A program made the position numbers and the translations under genes. From Pseudorhodobacter sp. PARRP1 (GTDB lineage Bacteria; Pseudomonadota; Alphaproteobacteria; Rhodobacterales; Rhodobacteraceae), in contig NKIU01000001.1 of the NCBI GenBank assembly GCA_002256245.1, positions 734,232 through 798,231 on the forward strand: a stretch of 64,000 nucleotides of DNA. The letters run 5' to 3'. How positions within the stretch are numbered: the stretch's first letter is position 1; the number at the start of each line of letters is the position of its first letter. Below, in pieces: positions 58,189 through 64,000 of this stretch. The notes below the pieces were generated by a model. The model made no database searches, was not told where the DNA came from, and saw only the letters and a program-made list of their open reading frames with translations.

Positions 58189-58269
58189 CCGGGGGCTAGC
58201 CCCCGGGGCGTGATCAACACACCGCCTGCCAACAGCCAAAGGGGGGCCTGGGGGTTGGGAAACCCCCAG
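58189..58269. repeat. CTAG-centred palindrome and hairpin after polA
   Basis: A perfect 18-bp palindrome, CCGGGGGCTAGCCCCCGG (58189-58206), is followed by the arms CTGGGGGTT (58248-58256) and AACCCCCAG (58261-58269) with a GGGA loop. The second hairpin lies 8 nt after the polA stop and probably terminates polA. A partial GAGTATTT-type repeat (CTCAAATATCC) precedes the palindrome. Confidence 0.65.
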
Positions 58270-58277
58270 CCTTGACG

Positions 58278-61073
58278 CTAATGCGCCGCAGCCCAGGTTG
58301 CACCCACGCCCGCCTCCACCGTCAACGGCACCTTCAGATGCACGGCGGGGTGCGCGGCCCCTTCCATCACATCCTTGGCCACCTTGATCAGCGCCTCCGA
58401 AGCCCCCTCATCCACCTCGAACAGCAATTCGTCATGCACCTGCAACAGCATCTTCGCGGGCAAGCCCTCAATCGCCGCAGGCATCCGGATCATCGCGCGC
58501 CGGATCACATCCGCCGCCGTCCCCTGAATGGGCGCGTTGATCGCCGCGCGCTTGGCAAAGCCCGCGCCCGGCCCCTTGGCGTTGATCTCGGGTGTGTGGA
58601 TCTTGCGGCCAAACAGGGTCTGCACAAAGCCGTTCTTTTGCGCAAAAGCCACGGTCGCCGACATGTATTCCTTGATGCCCGGAAACCGCTCAAAATACCG
58701 GTCAATGAACCCCTGCGCTTCGGCGCGCGGGATGCGCAGGTTGCGCGCCAGACCAAAGCCGGAAATGCCGTAGATCACGCCAAAGTTGATCGCCTTGGCA
58801 CGCCTGCGAATGTCGCTGGTCATCTGATCCAGCGGCACGCTGAACATCTCGGATGCCGTCAGCGCATGAATATCAATGCCATCCTTGAACGCCTGTTGCA
58901 GCGACGGAATCTCCGCCACATGCGCCAGAATCCGCAACTCGATCTGGCTATAATCCAACGAGACCAGCACCTTGCCCTTTGGCGCCACAAACGCCTCACG
59001 GATGCGCCGCCCCTCTTCAGACCGGATCGGGATGTTCTGCAAATTCGGGTCGGTCGAGGCCAAGCGCCCGGTCACCGCCCCGGTGATCGAATAGCTGGTG
59101 TGCACCCGGCCCGTGTCGGGGTTGATATGGTCCTGCAACGCATCGGTGTAGGTGGATTTCAGCTTGGACAACTGCCGCCAATCCAGCACCAGCCCCGGCA
59201 GTTTATGCTCGGTCGCCAGATCCTCCAGCACATCCGCGCCAGTGGCATAGGCCCCCGTCTTGCCCTTCTCGCCGCCCGGCAATTGCAGCTTGTCGAACAG
59301 GATCTCGCCCAACTGCTTGGGAGAGCCTACGTTGAACGGCACCCCGGCCACCTCTTGAATCTCGGCCTCCAGCCCCGCCATCTTTTGCGCAAACGCATTC
59401 GACATGCGGGACAGCGTATCGCGGTCCACCTGCACGCCCGCCATCTCCATCCGCGCCAGCACCGGCACCAAGGGGCGCTCCAGCGTTTCATAGACCGTGG
59501 TCACCCGCGCCCGGTGCAGTTGCGGCTTGAACATCTGCCACAGCCGCAGCGTCACATCGGCATCCTCGGCGGCATATTTCACCGCATCATCAATCCCCAC
59601 CCGATCAAAGGTGATCTGCGCCTTGCCCGACCCCAGCACGCTTTTGATCGGGATGCAGGTATGGCCAAGGTATTTTTCCGCCAAAGCATCCATGCCATGC
59701 CCGTTCAGCCCCGCCTGCATCGCCGAAGACATCAGCATCGTGTCGTCAAACGGTGCAATTTCAACGCCGTAGCGGGCGAAAATCTTCCAGTCATATTTCA
59801 TGTTCTGGCCGATTTTCAGGATCGCATCATCCTGAAGCACCGGCTTTAACGCCGCCAGCACCGCATCCAGCGGCAACTGCCCCGCCACCAGATCGCTAGA
59901 GCCGAACAGATCGCCGCCGCCCTGCTTGTGGCCCAGCGGAATATAGGCGGCGCGTCCGGCATCGACGCACAGCGAAATCCCCACCAGTTCCGCCAGCATC
60001 TCGTTCAGGCTGGTGGTCTCGGTATCGACCGCCACATGTCCCACTTCGGTGATCCGCGCGATCCATGCCTGCAACGCGGCCATGCTGTCGATTTTCTCAT
60101 AGGCCGACACATCAAACGGCAGTTGCGCGGGCTGCGGCGCATCATCCACCTCGGCCACGCTAACCGCCGCTGCCACCGGGGCCGCCACTTTCAAGCGTTC
60201 GGCCACCCGACGGGTCAGCGTGGTGAACTCCATCTCGTGCAGGAATGCCATCGCCGCTTCGGCCTCAACCGGCTTCACCTCCAGCGCATCGAGGCTGACA
60301 TCCAGCGGCATATCATCGTCCAGTTGCACCAAGCGTTTCGAGATGCGGATCAGATCGGCGTTGTCCACCAAAGCCTCGCGCCGCTTGGGCTGCTTGATCT
60401 CGCCCGCGCGCGCAAGCAGGGTTTCAAGATCGCCATATTCCTGAATAAGCAGCGCCGCCGTCTTGATGCCAATGCCCGGCGCGCCCGGCACGTTATCGAC
60501 CGAATCCCCGGCCAGCGCCTGCACATCGACCACGCGGTTGGGGGTGACGCCGAATTTCTCAAACACCTCGTCCAGCCCAAGCCGCTTGTTCTTCATCGGG
60601 TCCAGCATATCCACGCCATCACCGATCAACTGCATCAGATCCTTGTCAGATGAGATGATCGTCACCGTCCCCCCGGCTTCCCGCGCGCGCCGCGCGAAGG
60701 TGGCGATGATATCGTCTGCCTCATAGCCGTCCTGCTCGATACAGGCGACGTTAAAGGCGGTCGTGGCCTTGCGGGTATAGATGAACTGCGGGCGCAAATC
60801 CTCGGGCAATTCCGGGCGGTTGGCCTTGTATTGATCATAGATCGCATTGCGGAAGGTGATCGAGCCTGCGTCGAAAATCACCGCCAGATGGGTGGGCGAG
60901 GTTTCCTTGCGGGTGGCGGTCAACTCGCTCCACAGCAGGTTGCAAAAGCCTGCCACGGCCCCCACGGGCATCCCGTCAGACTTGCGCGTCAGCGGCGGCA
61001 GGGCATGATAAGCGCGGAAGATGAAGGCCGAGCCGTCGATCAGATGCAGGTGATGTCCCTTGCCGAATGCCAT
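58278..61073 (-). CDS. polA: DNA polymerase I
   Basis: The 931-residue protein has all three activities. The 5'-3' exonuclease (about 1-300) has HLIDGSAFIFRAYHA and GYEADDIIATFAR. The 3'-5' exonuclease carries VDTETTSL near 348. The polymerase has motif A LVSLDYSQIELRILAH near 705, motif B RRAKAINFGVIYGIS and motif C QVHDELLFEVD near 878. It removes RNA primers and fills repair gaps. The intact exonuclease motif means proofreading is likely, which some alphaproteobacterial enzymes lack. The ATG at 61073 follows AAAGGGGCACC. Confidence 0.97.
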   Translation of the reverse strand: MAFGKGHHLHLIDGSAFIFRAYHALPPLTRKSDGMPVGAVAGFCNLLWSELTATRKETSPTHLAVIFDAGSITFRNAIYDQYKANRPELPEDLRPQFIYTRKATTAFNVACIEQDGYEADDIIATFARRAREAGGTVTIISSDKDLMQLIGDGVDMLDPMKNKRLGLDEVFEKFGVTPNRVVDVQALAGDSVDNVPGAPGIGIKTAALLIQEYGDLETLLARAGEIKQPKRREALVDNADLIRISKRLVQLDDDMPLDVSLDALEVKPVEAEAAMAFLHEMEFTTLTRRVAERLKVAAPVAAAVSVAEVDDAPQPAQLPFDVSAYEKIDSMAALQAWIARITEVGHVAVDTETTSLNEMLAELVGISLCVDAGRAAYIPLGHKQGGGDLFGSSDLVAGQLPLDAVLAALKPVLQDDAILKIGQNMKYDWKIFARYGVEIAPFDDTMLMSSAMQAGLNGHGMDALAEKYLGHTCIPIKSVLGSGKAQITFDRVGIDDAVKYAAEDADVTLRLWQMFKPQLHRARVTTVYETLERPLVPVLARMEMAGVQVDRDTLSRMSNAFAQKMAGLEAEIQEVAGVPFNVGSPKQLGEILFDKLQLPGGEKGKTGAYATGADVLEDLATEHKLPGLVLDWRQLSKLKSTYTDALQDHINPDTGRVHTSYSITGAVTGRLASTDPNLQNIPIRSEEGRRIREAFVAPKGKVLVSLDYSQIELRILAHVAEIPSLQQAFKDGIDIHALTASEMFSVPLDQMTSDIRRRAKAINFGVIYGISGFGLARNLRIPRAEAQGFIDRYFERFPGIKEYMSATVAFAQKNGFVQTLFGRKIHTPEINAKGPGAGFAKRAAINAPIQGTAADVIRRAMIRMPAAIEGLPAKMLLQVHDELLFEVDEGASEALIKVAKDVMEGAAHPAVHLKVPLTVEAGVGATWAAAH

Positions 61074-61202
61074 GATCGTGGTGCCCCTTTACTGCTGTCA
61101 GCGGTCAGTATTGCCACGAAGCGGCGAGGCGATCCAGCCTAGACGGCAGCACATCCCACATACAACCTGCCCACCTGAGGAAGTGACCCACGTTTGCCGT
61201 AT

Positions 61203-61381
61203 GGCAGATTTGTCCCGCGACAAATCTGCCCGCGCCTGCCTGCCCCCGGCAGGCGCGATACCGCGCCAGCCAGTCAGGCGCGGGCAGATTTCCATATCGC
61301 AGAACGCTGCCCCACACCCCTTGCGCAACGGCCTTCAGCCTTATGCGCAATTCGCCGAAAAACTCTGCCCCGCAGAGTTTT
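61203..61381. repeat. palindromic mosaic element, copy 6 (divergent, B-C-D)
   Basis: B has GGCAGATTTGTC and GACAAATCTGCC around CCGC (61203-61230). The core (about 61230-61284) has outer arms CCGCGCCTG and CAGGCGCGG, and the pairing extends to a perfect 17-bp stem (61222-61238 with 61275-61291). D has AAAACTCTGC and GCAGAGTTTT around CCC (61359-61381). No clear A module was found. It fills the 339-bp gap between the polA start and the DUF2459-like gene. Confidence 0.7.
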
Positions 61382-61412
61382 CTCTCGGCTCGTCCTCACG
61401 CCTCAGCGGGCC

Positions 61413-62087
61413 TCACCCCACATGCCAGCGCAAAGCCATCTCCACCGCCTGCGGTGTCGGCGTCCACAGCCCGAACGGCACGCCTGCATCGCGCAACACC
61501 TCGCCCAGCCAGACATTGCACGGATGGAAGATGTTGAACCGCCCCTTCGCCTCAAAGAACGCATCGTGATCGTTGAAATGCGCCGCCAGCGGCAGCGCCG
61601 CCCCGGTCTGGTCGCGCTGAAAATCCGCCGCCAACCGCGCCAGCAAGGCGGCATATTGCGGCTCGGACAGGGTCAGATACCGGATGCCATCAACGCCCGA
61701 GGCATCCCCCGCCACATCCAGATGCAGCACCGCCCGATCGCCGGTGATCGCGGTGAAAACCGCGCCCGGCTGCATATCGGCATAGCTGCCCGCCGTGGTG
61801 TAGAACGCTTGCGACCCCCAGCCCACCAGCAACCACTCGGCCTGCGGCGCAGAAACAGGCACGCCCGCAGCCTCGGCAAAGCCAAACTGCGCCCGCACCT
61901 CGGGCGACATCGGCAACAGAAAGTCATAATGGATGGGGGCCCGCGCAAGGCCGATCAACACATCGGTGCCACCGGGCAAATCCGCGTGCCTGCCGGGGAT
62001 CGCAGCCCCGACAAACCCGGCGCCGAAATACACCAGCGGCAGACAGATGACAGCGGTGATCGCCCGCAGCAAAATCCGGGCGCGCAA
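61413..62087 (-). CDS. DUF2459/TIGR02117-family membrane-anchored protein
   Basis: The 224-residue protein begins with one membrane segment (ITAVICLPLVYFGAGFVGAAIP). It has the family blocks HYDFLLPM, WLLVGWGSQAFYT and a C-terminal HPCNVWLGEVLRDAGVPFGLWTPTPQAVEMAL, with conserved His, Cys and Asn that recall a cysteine peptidase-like fold. The family was first noted in a subset of polyhydroxyalkanoate-producing bacteria; its role is unknown. The start is TTG at 62087, preceded by TGAGG and 11 nt after the zinc-finger gene's stop, implying co-expression. Confidence 0.82.
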   Translation of the reverse strand: MRARILLRAITAVICLPLVYFGAGFVGAAIPGRHADLPGGTDVLIGLARAPIHYDFLLPMSPEVRAQFGFAEAAGVPVSAPQAEWLLVGWGSQAFYTTAGSYADMQPGAVFTAITGDRAVLHLDVAGDASGVDGIRYLTLSEPQYAALLARLAADFQRDQTGAALPLAAHFNDHDAFFEAKGRFNIFHPCNVWLGEVLRDAGVPFGLWTPTPQAVEMALRWHVG

Positions 62088-62098
62088 AGCCTCAGGCC

Positions 62099-62284
62099 TT
62101 AGTGATCGTCATGCGCATGGGCGCGGTCAATCTCAAACCGCTTGTCGCAATAGCCACATTCGACAAAGCCGGTATCCTCGGGGATGGTCAGCCACACGCG
62201 CGGATGCCCCAAAGCACCCTCGCCGCCATCGCAGGCGATTTTCCAGTGGGTGACAACTTGCGTTTCCGGGGCTTTGATCGGCAT
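62099..62284 (-). CDS. zinc-finger protein of the zf-CHCC (NDUFS6-like) family
   Basis: The 61-residue protein has a Cys in [17 protein letters not shown] and [10 protein letters not shown], i.e. the C-H-C-C zinc-ligand order of the zf-CHCC family, followed by a His/Asp-rich tail (HAHDDH). The mitochondrial relative NDUFS6 is a complex I subunit, and the bacterial homologue is thought to accompany complex I. The ATG at 62284 is preceded by AGGACGC. The DUF2459-type gene follows directly. Confidence 0.88.
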   Translation of the reverse strand: MPIKAPETQVVTHWKIACDGGEGALGHPRVWLTIPEDTGFVECGYCDKRFEIDRAHAHDDH

Positions 62285-62388
62285 GGCGCGTCCTGAAATA
62301 AGATCGGGGGCTTTGGATTGGCCGCATTGTAACCGCTGTGGCCGCAAGGGGAAAGGGCTGCGTGGGTTGAAACTGCGGAACGCTCCGC

Positions 62389-62446
62389 GGGGAGTATTTT
62401 TGCCAAGATGAAATGCAAAGGCCTTCACATTGGCCCAAATACTCCC
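62389..62446. repeat. inverted pair of GAGTATTT-type repeats
   Basis: The left copy (62389-62412, GGGGAGTATTTTTGCCAAG then ATGAA) and the right copy (62424-62446, complement ending AAATACTCCC) are separated by 11 nt. The pair lies between the divergent zinc-finger and lolA genes. Confidence 0.75.
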
Positions 62447-62534
62447 GCCGGAGGCTTCGACGCTGATGCCAATCGCAGGTTTACGATCATTAACCATACC
62501 AGCGTTCGCCACAATGTTTGCCTTATAAAACAAT

Positions 62535-62551
62535 GGTCCCGAGTTGGGACC
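62535..62551 (-). terminator. hairpin identical to the ade terminator
   Basis: GGTCCC (62535-62540) and GGGACC (62546-62551) around GAGTT repeat the hairpin found after ade. The minus-strand side is T-rich (ATTGTTTTAT). No gene ends here on that strand, so it may stop antisense transcription from the lolA region. Confidence 0.45.
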
Positions 62552-62634
62552 ACGCACAAACCTCTCTCGGCACCTCTCCGCCAAGTGAATGTAAGGGGGG
62601 TGCAGCCCGGCGCGCGCTGGCCTATATAGGGGGG

Positions 62635-63243
62635 ATGAAAACGCTTCGCCGCCTCCTCGCCCCGCTCGCCCTGATCGCTCTGGCCGCCCCTGCTTGGGCG
62701 GATAAAATCCCGCTGAACGATCTGTCGGCCTATCTCAACAGCCTCGGCACCGTTGAGACCGAGTTCACCCAAGTGAACGCCGACGGCTCGATCGCCACCG
62801 GCAAGCTGATCATCAAGCGCCCCGGTCGGGTGCGGTTTGAATACGCCCCGCCCGACAAATCGCTGGTGCTGGCCTCCAGCGGCAACGTGGCGATTTTCGA
62901 TGCCAAGTCCAATCAGGCGCCCGAGCAATACCCGCTGAAGCGCACCCCGCTGAACCTCATCCTCGCCGCCAACGTCAACCTTGGCAGCGCCAAGACCGTG
63001 GTGTCGCATACCGAGGAAAAGAACACCACGCAGGTGGTGGCCCAAGACCCGCAGCACCCCGAATACGGCCAGATCGCGCTGGTGTTCACCGCCAAACCGA
63101 CCACGCTGCGGCAATGGGTGATCACCGACGATCTGGGTCAGCAGACCACGGTGATCCTTGGCGATCTGAAAGCAGGCGGCAATTACAGCGCCAACCTGTT
63201 CAACATCACCGACGAGATCGAACGCCGCGGCGGTGGCCGCTGA
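62635..63243 (+). CDS. lolA: outer-membrane lipoprotein carrier LolA
   Basis: The 202-residue protein has a signal peptide ([22 protein letters not shown]). The LolA fold follows, with [34 protein letters not shown] near residues 37-70, VASSGN-like and [12 protein letters not shown] at the end. It carries lipoproteins through the periplasm to the outer membrane. The ATG at 62635 follows a run of G (AGGGGGG) with almost no spacing, an unusually close ribosome-binding site. It is convergent with the next gene, with a 0-nt gap. Confidence 0.9.
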   Translation: MKTLRRLLAPLALIALAAPAWADKIPLNDLSAYLNSLGTVETEFTQVNADGSIATGKLIIKRPGRVRFEYAPPDKSLVLASSGNVAIFDAKSNQAPEQYPLKRTPLNLILAANVNLGSAKTVVSHTEEKNTTQVVAQDPQHPEYGQIALVFTAKPTTLRQWVITDDLGQQTTVILGDLKAGGNYSANLFNITDEIERRGGGR

Positions 63244-63822
63244 TCAGCGGCAATAGGCCAACTGGCCCGCATACATCTCTGACCGCCGCCCGATCGCGGC
63301 GGCGACATCCACGAGCCACGGCTTTTCCAGATACGACTTGTTGGCGTAGCCCGTCCGGCCCTCGTGATAGGCCAGATACTGCGCCTCGGCATCACCCAGG
63401 GAAATGCCCAGACGCTCGCTGCTCTGGCTCATATACCAGCCCATGAAATCGGTGGCATCGCTGATCCGGTCACGCTTGGCCCCGCGGCGGCGCTGCTCGT
63501 TTTGGTATTCCTCCCAAGTGCCATCCAGCGCCTGACTGTAGCCATAGGCCGAGGATTGCCGCCCCATCGGGATCACCCCAAGCGCGTATTGGTGCGGGGT
63601 GCGGGCATTGCCGATAAACTTCGATTCCTGATAGATCGCCGCCATCTGCACATGCACCGGCACGCCCCATTTCCGCTCGGTCGCCCGCATCGCGCTGAAA
63701 TAAGCCGGACGCTGCCGCACAATCGCGCAGGCGTCATCCATGTTTTTCGGCGCCGTCGAGTTTCCACCCCCGCAAGATGCAAGGGCCAACAACAGGATCG
63801 ACGCGCGGAGAAGTCTGCTCAT
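63244..63822 (-). CDS. lytic transglycosylase-type lipoprotein
   Basis: The 192-residue product has a lipobox (LLALASCGGG, C17) and an SLT-like domain. VQMAAIYQESKFIGNARTP holds the catalytic Glu E66, and GYSQALDGTWEEYQ and YLAYHEGRTGYANKSYL are typical of the family. It should cleave the glycan strands of peptidoglycan at the outer membrane. The ATG at 63822 is preceded by GAGGGGCAA. It ends exactly where the convergent lolA ends, so the two messages overlap. Confidence 0.88.
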   Translation of the reverse strand: MSRLLRASILLLALASCGGGNSTAPKNMDDACAIVRQRPAYFSAMRATERKWGVPVHVQMAAIYQESKFIGNARTPHQYALGVIPMGRQSSAYGYSQALDGTWEEYQNEQRRRGAKRDRISDATDFMGWYMSQSSERLGISLGDAEAQYLAYHEGRTGYANKSYLEKPWLVDVAAAIGRRSEMYAGQLAYCR

Positions 63823-64000
63823 TTGCCCCTCGCGTTCTTATTTTGGCGTCAGGATACGAGAAAAATCCAACGGATGAAATGGGCATGTCTGCGCTTTCAC
63901 ATGACAATCCTGTGCAAACCTAGGTTTTCGGCGGGTTTTCGGATGGGCAAGGCGCCGCTCAACTGGATGCCAGGCCAACACAGACTGTTTCCCCCCACGC
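63823..64000. other. right-end intergenic sequence
   Basis: The last 178 bases hold no gene that I can support. A stretch GATGAAATGGGCATG near 63875 loosely resembles the GAGTATTT-type repeat tail. The promoter of the leftward lipoprotein gene must lie here, but no clear -35/-10 pair was seen. Confidence 0.4.

Overview
The window is a chromosomal segment from an alphaproteobacterium of the order Rhodobacterales (Rhodobacteraceae/Paracoccaceae type). Four things point there: the order rpsT-dnaA-dnaN-recF-gyrB, a PhyR-type general stress regulator with an EcfG-type promoter, a FrcBCAK-type fructose importer, and the rpsU/COQ9 neighbourhood. Codon use is GC-rich throughout, and no region stands out as recently acquired except one decayed insertion sequence. 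The replication-gene order suggests that the chromosome origin may be near, but I see no convincing DnaA-box cluster.

Layout. 1-1.8 kb: a possible nepR end, a symmetric EcfG promoter, phyR, and an FkbM-type methyltransferase. 2-10.4 kb: rpsT, dnaA, dnaN, recF, an acetyltransferase, a LysE-type exporter and gyrB. 10.4-19.1 kb: a K+ channel, tRNA-Arg(CCT), a GntR-like LacI regulator with a GntR-like operator, a secreted glutathione peroxidase, FadH, two uncharacterised Rhodobacterales genes, a lipoprotein and a second LacI regulator. 19.5-26.4 kb: a urease operon, ureD-ureA-ureJ-ureB-ureC-(two secreted paralogues)-ureE-ureF-ureG. 26.5-31.7 kb: an overlapping ProC-like reductase/aminotransferase pair, adenine deaminase and a DMT exporter. 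32-37.5 kb: frcBCAK, divergent from a RbsD/FucU mutarotase and a ROK regulator, with a palindromic operator between them. 38.1-43.8 kb: a six-gene Mrp/Pha cation/proton antiporter. 43.8-47.3 kb: deoC and a two-domain ALDH16-type dehydrogenase. 47.4-51.7 kb: mscL, ald/lrp, a degraded IS5-type element, a transglutaminase-like gene and rpsU. 51.8-58.2 kb: COQ9, a quinone oxidoreductase, a sulfotransferase divergent from a GT14/DUF5928-type glycosyltransferase, a HIT protein and small conserved genes. 58.3-63.8 kb: polA, two small genes, lolA and a lytic transglycosylase lipoprotein.

The most unusual signal lies between the genes. A roughly 196-bp element built of four palindromic modules in fixed order (A-B-C-D) occurs six times, in both orientations. 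Its hairpin arms change together from copy to copy, while the A-loop (CATC or close variants), the inter-module spacing and a 55-bp core length stay the same. Two further intergenic repeat families, a CCCCGGACTTGATCCGGGG unit and a GAGTATTTTTGCCAAGATG unit, are also scattered through the window, often as inverted pairs between genes.

Gene calls rest on reading the translations and on remembered family motifs. No database search was run.
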